This document shows, piece after piece, positions 52,234 to 60,102 of a DNA stretch of 64,000 nucleotides. Numbering within the stretch: the stretch's first letter is position 1; every line of letters starts with the position of its first letter. The notes under the pieces were generated by a model, which worked only from the letters and a program-made list of their open reading frames with translations, did no database searches and was not told the DNA's origin. Position numbers and translations under genes: made by a program. The DNA comes from Bacteroidales bacterium (lineage in GTDB: Bacteria > Bacteroidota > Bacteroidia > Bacteroidales > F082): NCBI GenBank assembly GCA_024400295.1, contig JAKSNA010000004.1, forward strand, positions 62,001 through 126,000. Direction: 5' to 3'.

Positions 52234-52273
52234 AAGTTACGAAAAAAATATTCAATTGGCGTTAAAATATTTA
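52234..52273. repeat. 40-bp direct repeat, left copy (island boundary)
   Basis: Begins aagttacgaaaaaaatattc and ends attggcgttaaaatattta; identical over 40 bp to 63106-63145. The two copies bracket 10.8 kb of accessory genes and may be attachment sites, target duplications or copies of an element end. Confidence 0.85.
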
Positions 52274-52460
52274 GAAGCTGTTTTGATTTCTTACAATGAT
52301 AATTATACTGTATGTCATTTCGATGCGATTTGCATATCTTTCCGGCATCTTTTCCCCGTTTCACTCCTCGAATAGTCCACTATTCTTCGTCGCAAAACAA
52401 GAAAAATCTGCTCGAAAATATAATGCAAATCCCTATCGAACAAATCAAAACAGCTTCTAA
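52271..52460. mobile_element. 190-bp MITE-like element with 20-bp terminal inverted repeats
   Basis: The left end ttagaagctgttttgatttc and the right end caaatcaaaacagcttctaa are complementary at 19 of 20 positions. The interior has no convincing gene. The left end overlaps the last 3 bases of the 40-bp direct repeat. Its parent transposon is not identified. Confidence 0.65.
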
Positions 52461-52768
52461 GATGTTTTGCCATAAAAGTTTCTCCTTTTGGGTGTATTTG
52501 GACAAAGGCTGGGGCTACTTTTATGAGAGCAACAACTATTTCAAACTTTTCTCCTTTAAACGAACATACTTGTACCGTACCGATAGGATAAGAAAGATAA
52601 TGCCCACAAGTTGCCCTGTCTGCCTATACGCATAAAGAAAGCAACCGCATTCAATTGAACACGATTGCTTGCTCCATCAGCCCCAAAGGGAATTAACCCA
52701 AGAGCATTTGCAACAATCACTCAGATAGGTAAACTATTCAGAGAACCTATGCGCAGCAGAGTGAGCCA
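52461..52768. other. Non-coding or decayed stretch inside the island
   Basis: Several short open frames exist. On the minus strand one reads LGLIPFGADGASNRVQLNAV and continues to a stop near 52560, and another ends LVGIIFLILSVRYKYVRLKE. They overlap in different frames and have no start codon or promoter. I treat the region as decayed or repeat-derived DNA. Confidence 0.35.
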
Positions 52769-53156
52769 CTACAACCCTTCGATAACATCCCAAAAGCATT
52801 TTGGAAGATACACATTAGGCACATCAACTGCTTCTTGGAACATCGGAGCGACCTCTCTTGGCGAATACCCTGCAATGCAGTGCCTCTCGATACTTATGCA
52901 CCGGCATACACAGAACGATATAATCGGCTGATGGGATACAGGATTGCGGATTGTTAGTGATCGTTTCTGTCTTTCCTTTGAAAACCTGCAGCACCTCTCC
53001 ATCGGTGTTTTGGTATTCCAATGCTACCGTATGGCTCCAGTCATCAGGACTCGAAGTTAAGACGGAAATATCAAAATCCGTTTTCGATAATAAAGGTATC
53101 AGCACATGTGCGCTATTTCCACCTCCTACTATTACGATATTTTTATTCATTAGCAC
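52769..53156 (-). pseudogene. Opine-dehydrogenase-like N-terminal fragment, frameshifted
   Basis: The frame from 53156 begins MNKNIVIVGGGNSAHVLIPL, a Rossmann nucleotide-binding start like that of NAD/NADP octopine/nopaline dehydrogenases, and continues to ADYIVLCMPVHKYREALH before leaving frame and stopping at 52824. A second frame stays open to 52769. Intact enzymes are about 350-400 residues. Only the cofactor-binding part survives. Confidence 0.6.
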
Positions 53157-53274
53157 ATTTTGTTAAATCACGGTGCAAAGGTAGGGCTTTTTATTGAGAC
53201 AGCCAAATATTTCAAGGTTGCAGGAGACTGGTAAAATGATGTATATCCCATAATACAATACCTAATGTAATTAG

Positions 53275-54378
53275 TTAGTGTGTTATCAAATTTTCAATAA
53301 TTTCCCTATAGCATGAGTCAATATGATAAATATTATTCCATATATTTTTCCCGCATGCATCCTCTATGTACGATGCGAATTCATCATAAGGGAAGTCCGG
53401 AGTCATATAATTGAAATATGAACATAAATTGTCGTTAGCATAAAGAAAGAAGGGCCCCCTATGCCGCTGATTGATGCAGATGCTTAGATGGCAATCAATG
53501 TATACGACATCTAAGTGACGTAACTGATTAATTAAAGCTTGATATATATTAACGGTATTAACTTTTCTAAGAATAACTACTTTTGTCCCTTCTCTGCAAA
53601 AGATAAAATTATGAGAAAGGCTACTTTCTTCTGATACGATAGATTCTGCATTTTGGAAAAGAGATATCTGGTCAGGAACAGATAACTTCTCGGGAAAGAT
53701 GAGATGGTATCCTGAATCAATTATTATTTGACTTAAACGACTGCTACAAATCTGACGTAATGAGTTCTCTCTCATCAAAAATATTTTTCTTGGGGAAAAA
53801 ATATTAGAACCTTGGCGACATATATGATCAATAAGAGAAACGTATTCCTTGGTATACCTCAAAGAGATACGATGATTATCAAAACAAGTGTCGGGTATAT
53901 AAACGGAACGGAAAAGAGTAATTTTACTAATACGGTAGAATTGAGTCAAAGGAATGCCTATCAACTTGATAAATTCCAAATAATTACCATCCAAATGCGT
54001 TTCGCTAATATAATATATCGGAAGATGATTATATTTTTTCTTTATTTCAGTTACTATCCACCAAAGTCGACCGATAGAGTCTGTTATAGTGTGCCCCCAG
54101 CAAACACTAGAAATGTGACCAATAAATATAATATCTTGATCAACCTTTTCACCCTCATCGAACTTAAAGTCATAGATAGTTCCAATATTGAGATTATCAG
54201 AAATCTTTAATCCGCCACCGACATAATTTATATCTTCTTTGGCAAGAGCCTTATAAGGCAGACCATAGCAATCTTTATAATGATTAATACACAAAGAACC
54301 CGTCTCAAAATAATTATCTTTATGAGCTTCTATAGTGGGATCTTGTAGTAATGGATATGAGTAATGAATGTCTATCAT
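53275..54378 (-). CDS. GT61-type (DUF563) glycosyltransferase of the RiPP-like cluster
   Basis: A 367-residue cytoplasmic protein resembling family GT61 (DUF563). The hallmark region is CWGHTITDSIGRLWW (GH...RLW), and the C-terminal part has KIFLMRENSLRQI, SLFQNAESIVSEESSLSHN with the Glu and Ser typical of the donor site, and FIFCREGTKVV. Its start overlaps the stop of the upstream radical SAM gene by 4 bases, so it is translationally coupled to peptide-modifying enzymes. It may glycosylate the peptide product; this is inference from context. Confidence 0.72.
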   Translation of the reverse strand: MIDIHYSYPLLQDPTIEAHKDNYFETGSLCINHYKDCYGLPYKALAKEDINYVGGGLKISDNLNIGTIYDFKFDEGEKVDQDIIFIGHISSVCWGHTITDSIGRLWWIVTEIKKKYNHLPIYYISETHLDGNYLEFIKLIGIPLTQFYRISKITLFRSVYIPDTCFDNHRISLRYTKEYVSLIDHICRQGSNIFSPRKIFLMRENSLRQICSSRLSQIIIDSGYHLIFPEKLSVPDQISLFQNAESIVSEESSLSHNFIFCREGTKVVILRKVNTVNIYQALINQLRHLDVVYIDCHLSICINQRHRGPFFLYANDNLCSYFNYMTPDFPYDEFASYIEDACGKNIWNNIYHIDSCYREIIENLITH

Positions 54379-55400
54379 AAAATATTTTCTTGAGTAATAT
54401 AACCATTAGAAGATGCAAACTCATATACTCGGGGACACCGAATGTCACCCATGTTATCTGTGTGGAATACTTTTAATGATAAACCGGGGCATCCTCCATT
54501 ACAAATAGGAAGATATTTGCAATTATTACATATGGAATCAGAGTGAATATGGATCCTTTCTTTTTCCATGAGTCTATTCTTAATGTCAAGTATATCATCT
54601 GCCAATAAATTTCCTATACTTTGGTCAGTGCACGTACAAGGCAGTATATCAAAAGTCGGTGAAACGTAAAAATGTGAAACACCTCTACCACAATTAACTA
54701 TGCCGTGCCATGTTTTGCCACTTTCAAGGAATTTGTCCATTAAATCAAAAGCATATAATTTACTCACATCAACACGATAAAAGCATCTGATGAGAAGTTG
54801 ATCTACAAAATTATTCCACGTTGCTGCTGATATTATTTTTTCGGATAGAGGATTAAGAGGTTGAACATATGATACGGTAAGACGACGGAATCGCAAACCA
54901 TTCAAATATTCCGAAAGTGAAAGAACGTTATCCATATTCGCTGGCGTGACAGTTGATGAAATAGATAAGTGAGAATGATAGTTCTGTAAGTATCCAATAT
55001 TCGCCACAACCTTCTTGAAAGTGCCATTTCCCCTTATCTCGTCATGAATATCTTCCGTCCCATCTATAGAAAATTGTATAAAAACATTCTTGCTTAAATA
55101 CTTGATTAATTTATCTGTAACATCCCTATCAAATGTTCCATTTGTTTGGATTTCGATTTTTTCAAATTTATTAGACACATAGTCTAATATAGGAAAAAAG
55201 TTCTTAGTAATGGTTGGTTCCCCTCCTGAAAGCACTAATTTAGAATGAGGATACGCCTCTGATAAAATATCAAATGCCTTACAACAATCATGATATGTCG
55301 GCTCATGATATAATTTTGATAAATTATTTCTACTACAGAAAAAGCAATTACAATTACACTTTTCTGTAATCATAAATATTATACTAATCCTGTTACTCAT
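54375..55400 (-). CDS. Radical SAM/SPASM peptide maturase 1
   Basis: A 341-residue radical SAM enzyme. [4Fe-4S] motif CNCNCFFC (CxxxCxxC) near residue 15, SGGEPTITK as the SAM-binding GGE motif, IQFSIDGTEDIHDEIRGNG, and a C-terminal SPASM region with CGRGVSHFYVSPTFDILPC, then CNNCKYLPICNGGCPG and a final Cys, able to hold auxiliary clusters. Such enzymes form C-S, C-C or related bonds in ribosomal peptides. It is coupled by 4-bp ATGA overlaps to genes on both sides. Confidence 0.92.
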   Translation of the reverse strand: MSNRISIIFMITEKCNCNCFFCSRNNLSKLYHEPTYHDCCKAFDILSEAYPHSKLVLSGGEPTITKNFFPILDYVSNKFEKIEIQTNGTFDRDVTDKLIKYLSKNVFIQFSIDGTEDIHDEIRGNGTFKKVVANIGYLQNYHSHLSISSTVTPANMDNVLSLSEYLNGLRFRRLTVSYVQPLNPLSEKIISAATWNNFVDQLLIRCFYRVDVSKLYAFDLMDKFLESGKTWHGIVNCGRGVSHFYVSPTFDILPCTCTDQSIGNLLADDILDIKNRLMEKERIHIHSDSICNNCKYLPICNGGCPGLSLKVFHTDNMGDIRCPRVYEFASSNGYITQENIL

Positions 55401-56497
55401 TGGGCAATATAATTCTGTTCTATTAGTTCTAAATCATTTTGTACCTCACTAATTGCTTTCATAATGAGATAATCTGTATTTGAAATGCTTCTAGATGTTA
55501 TTATTCTATGATATTCTAATTTCGCATTTATTAGAAAATCAATTTTCCGATAATCACATATAGACATATCCCTTTCTCCCATATCTCCTCGTTCTATATA
55601 ATTAGCAGCATAGCAGGTGTGACATAGATTTATAAAACGGCATGTTTTACAAGGAGAATGTTCAATCTTAGATCTACTGGAAAAGTCTAATAAATCCATA
55701 TTTTGCGGTCTGTTTTCTCCGCACACAGACGGGAAAAACAAATGACATGGATAATATTTATTAGTATCGATGTCGTAGATAATTTTTTTACCGATATCAC
55801 ACAAGATACAATCACACTTAGTAAGTAATCTATCTAAATGTAGATTTAACGTATGGCAACGATGTACCTGCGGATTTTTAATATAATATTCTGCCAAAAG
55901 TGTTAATTGTTCATAGTAGGTTTGCTGGAGGTTTTTCTCTTTCCAATTAGTAAGAACTGCAAATATGGGAACAATGTTTTTCAATCCACATCCATGAAGA
56001 AAAATTACATTATCAGCATAAAAAGGCAAAGTTTGAGGGGTTATCACCATATTTACAGTACAATTGTCCCATGTTTCTGCAAAAAAAGGTATATCTATAA
56101 GATCGAAAGAATGCGGACGATTGATATCCTGTGAAACTCTATTTCCATCTAAGCTCAACTTACAATCAATATCTTTATTGTGCGATTTTAACCATTCTTG
56201 AATCTCACCATGCACAAGAGTTCCGTTTGTGGTAATTTGAAAATGTACGTTTTCTTCTAAATGCTCATTCCAAATTTGTTCACAAAAAAAGCGAATTTTG
56301 TCAAACACCAAGAATGGCTCTCCACCAATGAGTTTTATCTTAGTCCCATGTGCGGTAGGCTCTTTTAAAATATTTAATACCTTATTTAAAACTTGCTCTA
56401 CTTCGAAAACATTTTGATTCTTGTTTCGTTCATAGCAATATACACAATTTAAGTTGCATGATTGGTTTGTTTTTATGAATAAATGACGGCTGTACAT
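55397..56497 (-). CDS. Radical SAM/SPASM peptide maturase 2
   Basis: A 366-residue radical SAM enzyme. CNLNCVYCYERN holds the CxxxCxxC cluster; IGGEPFLVF is the SAM motif; FQITTNGTLVHGEIQEWL and CKLSLDGNRVSQDINRPHSF are typical. The C-terminal SPASM-like region contains CDCILCDIGKKIIYDIDTNK, KTCRFINLCHTCYAANYIER and further Cys. It differs strongly from its neighbour, so the two probably act on different residues or in sequence. First enzyme gene after the small peptides, separated from them by a strong hairpin. Confidence 0.92.
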   Translation of the reverse strand: MYSRHLFIKTNQSCNLNCVYCYERNKNQNVFEVEQVLNKVLNILKEPTAHGTKIKLIGGEPFLVFDKIRFFCEQIWNEHLEENVHFQITTNGTLVHGEIQEWLKSHNKDIDCKLSLDGNRVSQDINRPHSFDLIDIPFFAETWDNCTVNMVITPQTLPFYADNVIFLHGCGLKNIVPIFAVLTNWKEKNLQQTYYEQLTLLAEYYIKNPQVHRCHTLNLHLDRLLTKCDCILCDIGKKIIYDIDTNKYYPCHLFFPSVCGENRPQNMDLLDFSSRSKIEHSPCKTCRFINLCHTCYAANYIERGDMGERDMSICDYRKIDFLINAKLEYHRIITSRSISNTDYLIMKAISEVQNDLELIEQNYIAQ

Positions 56498-56521
56498 AAG
56501 TCTACATATTAAAATAAATAA

Positions 56522-56556
56522 CGTTAGCAGAACTCATTGATCGGGTTCTGCTAACG
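56522..56556 (-). terminator. Perfect hairpin between peptide 3 and the radical SAM genes
   Basis: A 12-bp perfect stem (cgttagcagaac / gttctgctaacg) with an 11-nt loop, followed on the minus strand by a T-rich ttatttatttt. It fits a leaky terminator that lets the peptide genes be expressed above the enzymes. Confidence 0.8.
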
Positions 56557-56568
56557 CGCGATGATTAG

Positions 56569-56706
56569 TTATGCGGAACACGTACCATCAGTTCCATCAT
56601 ACCAACATGCAGGTGCATTAACTGTGGATGCTTCCATATGCTCGTAATTCATTGCAAGCCACGCATTCACATTAGCTCCCATCTGAGACATTCCTTGATT
56701 TAGCAT
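56569..56706 (-). CDS. Candidate RiPP precursor peptide 3 (45 aa)
   Basis: A 45-residue peptide: leader-like helix NQGMSQMGANVNAWLAMNYE, then HMEASTVNAPA and a core-like end CWYDGTDGTCSA with two Cys. An unusually perfect Shine-Dalgarno (aggaggtg, complement of 56713-56720) lies 6 bases before the ATG, in a genome that mostly lacks such sites. It is followed by the 12-bp hairpin and two SPASM enzymes. Small size, Cys pair, strong translation signal and position support a modified-peptide precursor. It is not obviously related to peptides 1 and 2. Confidence 0.65.
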   Translation of the reverse strand: MLNQGMSQMGANVNAWLAMNYEHMEASTVNAPACWYDGTDGTCSA

Positions 56707-56738
56707 TTTACACACCTCCTTTCATCAATTTGTTTCGG

Positions 56739-56895
56739 TTATTGGTCTTCACAATCACAATCATCCGCTCCCGTACCCGGGATCGGGACAATCACACATA
56801 GATACATCGTAAAGTGATGCATTCAAAAATACGATTTCGCTGCAAGTATTATTTTTTGGCATAGCGACATTGCCAGTTATACCCCATCGGCACGT
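56739..56895 (-). pseudogene. Candidate precursor peptide 2, altered start and frameshift
   Basis: Aligns codon by codon with peptide 1: CRWGITGNVAMPKNNTCSEI, then VFLNASLYDVSMCDCPDPG. At the position of the peptide 1 start it has ACG (56893-56895) where peptide 1 has ATG; the internal ATG at 56862 is shared. After CPDPG the frame meets a TGA at 56761-56763, whereas a +1 frame continues TGADDCDCEDQ to a stop at 56739, which resembles the acidic Cys-rich end of peptide 1. Either a real frameshift or a base-calling error. Confidence 0.6.
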
Positions 56896-56924
56896 CGATT
56901 TTAAAGACAAGACACTATTGCTGA

Positions 56925-57086
56925 TTATTCGTCATCGCATGAGCAATGTGGAATATCATCACAATTACAATCATAATTTGGTTCGCACATAGACGACTCA
57001 TATTCGTATGCGCCCAAAAAAATTATTTCGCTACAATTATCATTTTTTTGCATAGTAACATTACCTCTTATATCCCATCGGCTCAT
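56925..57086 (-). CDS. Candidate precursor peptide 1, acidic Cys-rich (53 aa)
   Basis: 53 residues from the ATG at 57086: SRWDIRGNVTMQKNDNCSEI, IFLGAYEYESSMCEPNYD, then a C-terminus CNCDDIPHCSCDDE. Six Cys, mostly in the acidic tail, suggest bonds or metal binding after modification. A -7 box TACTTTTG lies at 57124-57131, so the longer frame to 57152 starts upstream of transcription and is rejected. Translation might also begin at an internal ATG (57053), which is preceded by agagg. Homologous to peptide 2. Confidence 0.65.
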   Translation of the reverse strand: MSRWDIRGNVTMQKNDNCSEIIFLGAYEYESSMCEPNYDCNCDDIPHCSCDDE

Positions 57087-57123
57087 CGGCTTATAAGTTA
57101 ATATACTGGTTATAACTACGCTA

Positions 57124-57131
57124 CAAAAGTA
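57124..57131 (-). promoter_or_regulatory. -7 box TACTTTTG of the peptide/radical-SAM unit
   Basis: Complement of caaaagta; start site expected about 30 bases before the peptide 1 ATG. It separates the peptide unit from the upstream FtsZ-like operon. Confidence 0.6.
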
Positions 57132-57194
57132 CAATATATTTTTGACATACACAAATTTTTAACGTAAAAAACCTATTTTTTTACAGTTTTTCAG

Positions 57195-58337
57195 TTAATC
57201 TCGTCTTTTATATGGTCTTAATGGCAAATCAAGGGAAGCTTTCAGTTCGTCCATTAATTTATTATATCGACGCGTCCACATTTCTTTATCATCATACCAA
57301 GGACGACCTCTAAGTTTTCTAAATTCTTTCTGCTGCTGAATATATTCCTCAAGTGTAATTTCCAGTATACGTTCACAAGCATCTCGATTACCAAGCAAAC
57401 GATTTAATTCAAATTCTGTAGATGATAAACGTAGAGGCGAACATGATTGATAGAAATCAAGTAGCCATTGCATATTGCTCCGATTAAATTCTTGCTCTTC
57501 TTCAGGAATTTCATCAGTATCTTTGTAAAAAGCATTGAATGCGTTCCAAAATTCCGAACTTGCCCACTGTTCAGAGTAAGGTACTCCTCTCAATTCTTTA
57601 ACGGCAGCTTTTAATTGCGGATAAGATAAAATTGCTTTCTCTGCACAAGGTTTGTTTACAATAGTTAATCTACCTTGCGGCTTACGTGTGAAAAACTTCC
57701 CACATTTTGGACATTGTTGTGTAAACGTTGGTTCGAACCAATCATTCGCTTCCATATGGTCATCAGACCAAAAGGTAAGCCCCTCCTTCGACCAAAAGTC
57801 TTTGAAAAAGAGGACTCTTCTTTTATGACCACAATGTGGGCATTTTATAATACGCGTTTCAGTTCCCTCAGGCGAACCATAATATGTTAAAATAAATTGT
57901 ATATTGTTTATTACCTCTTCGTCAGATTTGTTGAAGGCATTGAGAAGGTTGAAATCTGTATACTTTGTTTTCAAAATATCATTATCGCAGATATGGAGCT
58001 CATCAACCAATTTTCGTAGTTCGGAACACGCTTGTGTTGCCTTATCCATTCGTATTTGCCCCTCAAAAGCAAAAGGAGTAGTAACTACGGCGACGGTTCT
58101 AATCCTTTTCTTCGACGCTTTTTTAACAACATCAATAATCATGGTGGAGCCGGTATGACCGCCTAATCCTGCCACTAAGATTAACACGTTACCATTTTCG
58201 AGAGCCTTGTTAATGTTTTCCTCCGAATCTTCTTTGGCAAAATAGAAACAATTGATTTCCGGTCTTTGTCTAGAAAATTGCTTTATGACATTGCAACCTG
58301 CGTTTCCAATGCCTAGAATAGAAATTTTTGTTTTCAT
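57195..58337 (-). CDS. FtsZ/tubulin-like GTPase-fold protein with zinc ribbon
   Basis: A 380-residue protein. Residues 1-~150 follow the FtsZ nucleotide-binding half: ILGIGNAGCNVIKQF, the tubulin signature LVAGLGGHTGSTMI (GGGTGTG variant, residues ~57-64), RTVAVVTTPFAFEGQIRMDK, DELHICDNDIL and LLNAFNKSDEEVINNI. The second half of FtsZ, including the NxDxxD T7 catalytic loop, is absent. A zinc ribbon (CPHC at ~166-169, CPKC at ~209-212) and a helical C-terminus follow. It may bind GTP without classical assembly-driven hydrolysis. Last gene of a tight four-gene operon with a phosphatase and an AAA+ ATPase. The architecture is not one I know by name. Confidence 0.7.
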   Translation of the reverse strand: MKTKISILGIGNAGCNVIKQFSRQRPEINCFYFAKEDSEENINKALENGNVLILVAGLGGHTGSTMIIDVVKKASKKRIRTVAVVTTPFAFEGQIRMDKATQACSELRKLVDELHICDNDILKTKYTDFNLLNAFNKSDEEVINNIQFILTYYGSPEGTETRIIKCPHCGHKRRVLFFKDFWSKEGLTFWSDDHMEANDWFEPTFTQQCPKCGKFFTRKPQGRLTIVNKPCAEKAILSYPQLKAAVKELRGVPYSEQWASSEFWNAFNAFYKDTDEIPEEEQEFNRSNMQWLLDFYQSCSPLRLSSTEFELNRLLGNRDACERILEITLEEYIQQQKEFRKLRGRPWYDDKEMWTRRYNKLMDELKASLDLPLRPYKRRD

Positions 58338-58342
58338 AACAT

Positions 58343-59104
58343 TTAATTTTTATTGAATTTAATGATTTGATAACTTTGTATAGGCTTGCCTAACGCTTTG
58401 TTTCCTAGGCAATCCACATTAGTAAATCCTTTTTGAGAATTTACTACGTAGGGCACTTGCGTATGACCAAATACTTGCCAATAATTTGTGCCTTCAAACA
58501 GATTAACTCCTGCTTTTTCGAAGATATATGAACGCAGCCAAATGGGGCTTTGTGATGGACCTTCAAAATTCCCACAATCAAAGGTAGCATTAGGACGAAC
58601 CATAAATGCTTTTTTGTTTATTTCCCACAAATTATTGATTTGATTGGCTATCTCGTTTGGTGCTTCATCTCTATATGGTCCCAAATACCTTCCCCACCAT
58701 TGTCGGCTAACCCCGGCATGGGTAATTAAATGGTTTCCTACCGCATAAGCAACTCCATTAAAAAAATCCTCATTTTCATAAAGAAGATCCTGTATCTCTG
58801 TTGCATGCACGGAATCAAATCGGCTGTAGATTTCTCTTCCCTTATCATAAAGGAGGTAGTGTAGCTCATGGTCTGCATATAACAAGACAGTTTCCGGATG
58901 TTGCTTCTTGTAATCAATAATCTCAAGAAAATTCCTCTTACAATCCTCAAAAGATATGTTTTGATAAGGATCGAGATAATCGCCGACAAACACGTTCCGG
59001 ATGCCATCAATAATGACATCTCTCCATGCATCACGACCATGCACATCGCCTATGACATTAGCGGCGATTGCATTGGGGTCAAAATGTAAACATTCGGTTT
59101 CCAT
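58343..59104 (-). CDS. Calcineurin-like metallophosphatase
   Basis: A 253-residue cytoplasmic phosphoesterase. Metal-binding motifs in order: IGDVHGRDAW, FVGDYLDPYQN, LLYADHELHYLL (GNHE replaced by ADHE), LITHAGVSRQWWG and QVFGHTQVPYV. The Asn to Asp change in the third motif is unusual but could still bind metal. The gene is 5 bases before the FtsZ-like gene and 3 bases after the helical gene. A role reversing phosphorylation within this operon is an inference. Confidence 0.85.
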   Translation of the reverse strand: METECLHFDPNAIAANVIGDVHGRDAWRDVIIDGIRNVFVGDYLDPYQNISFEDCKRNFLEIIDYKKQHPETVLLYADHELHYLLYDKGREIYSRFDSVHATEIQDLLYENEDFFNGVAYAVGNHLITHAGVSRQWWGRYLGPYRDEAPNEIANQINNLWEINKKAFMVRPNATFDCGNFEGPSQSPIWLRSYIFEKAGVNLFEGTNYWQVFGHTQVPYVVNSQKGFTNVDCLGNKALGKPIQSYQIIKFNKN

Positions 59105-59107
59105 CTT

Positions 59108-60034
59108 CTAATCAAAATATTTCGACAATTCTTTTAACACCTTGATTCTTTGTTTGGCATGCTTCACATCTAATTTTTCATGCGGAATCTCAACTAAATA
59201 ACCTGCAATATGTTCTTTCGTATAGGTACGAATAATTTCATCTTTTTTACATATCCGCCATAATTCGTATAAGTACGAAACACGCGGATTATGTAACTCA
59301 GCCCACTGGGCAAGACCTTCAAGTATCCATAAGATTTCCACTTCAATCCAACTACATGATTTTTCGTTACTTTCCTTTCGTATTTTCCTTAATAAAGACC
59401 TATGAACAGACAGTATTTGCTCAGTCCTTTCAATATGACGGAGACACGTTTTCTTGGTCGCAAAGACATCTTTGCGGGCATGTACCCAGTAATATTGTTC
59501 CAACATTGCAATCTCTACCCACCGGCGGTTATTATCGTCATTCCCATACGGACCATATTTCGAAATACACTCGTAATATTTAGCCGATTCTTCATCTTCT
59601 TCCATTTTGTCTAACTCACGGCTTAAAAGTAGGCTAAGATTGATAAAACAATCCCACAAAATATTCTTTTTACTTCTAATATTAGGGATATAACCGATCA
59701 TCTCTTTATGTAGAGCCTTAGCCCGCAAGAAGAATGGCTCACGGAAGTCTATGTCTTCGTCTTGCTGCAAGTAGTAATTGCAAAGCGCTTCGCCTACCAA
59801 TGAAACACGTAAATATAAATCTTGTTCGTACCATGCTTTAAGTTTTGGGAAGTATGCTCTGAATTTATTTGCCTTATGACTTAGTTTGTCAAAGGCATTG
59901 ATTCGCTCATCGTATGTTGGAGAATAGTTGCTTTTTTTATTATCCAATTCTTTAAGAATACAAAACATATCATCAGCAGCCTTCATATAGGATGCATAAA
60001 TATCTTTTATTTTTTTATTATCAATTTTTCCCAT
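59108..60034 (-). CDS. Helical protein of unknown function
   Basis: A 308-residue, almost entirely alpha-helical, charged protein with no signal peptide or membrane segment. Trp/Tyr-rich helices such as FPKLKAWYEQDLYLRVSLVG and WIEVEILWILEGLAQWAELH suggest a TPR/HEAT-like solenoid. I recognise no family. It is placed between the AAA+ ATPase (68-base gap) and the phosphatase (3-base gap), so it is a structural or adaptor candidate. Confidence 0.6.
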   Translation of the reverse strand: MGKIDNKKIKDIYASYMKAADDMFCILKELDNKKSNYSPTYDERINAFDKLSHKANKFRAYFPKLKAWYEQDLYLRVSLVGEALCNYYLQQDEDIDFREPFFLRAKALHKEMIGYIPNIRSKKNILWDCFINLSLLLSRELDKMEEDEESAKYYECISKYGPYGNDDNNRRWVEIAMLEQYYWVHARKDVFATKKTCLRHIERTEQILSVHRSLLRKIRKESNEKSCSWIEVEILWILEGLAQWAELHNPRVSYLYELWRICKKDEIIRTYTKEHIAGYLVEIPHEKLDVKHAKQRIKVLKELSKYFD

Positions 60035-60102
60035 AAGGCGTTATTTTTGTTATAAAAAATATGTTTTTTTAGCAGCTGGTAGAAGCAACAAAAAGTGTCA
60101 TT

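Noticed and set aside
52312-52635. 107-codon plus-strand frame
   Set aside because: Starts inside the MITE-like element and crosses its right terminal repeat; no recognisable domain.
57087-57152. Longer form of peptide 1 with a hydrophobic N-terminus
   Set aside because: Its start lies upstream of the TACTTTTG promoter box at 57124-57131 and is absent from the homologous peptide 2.
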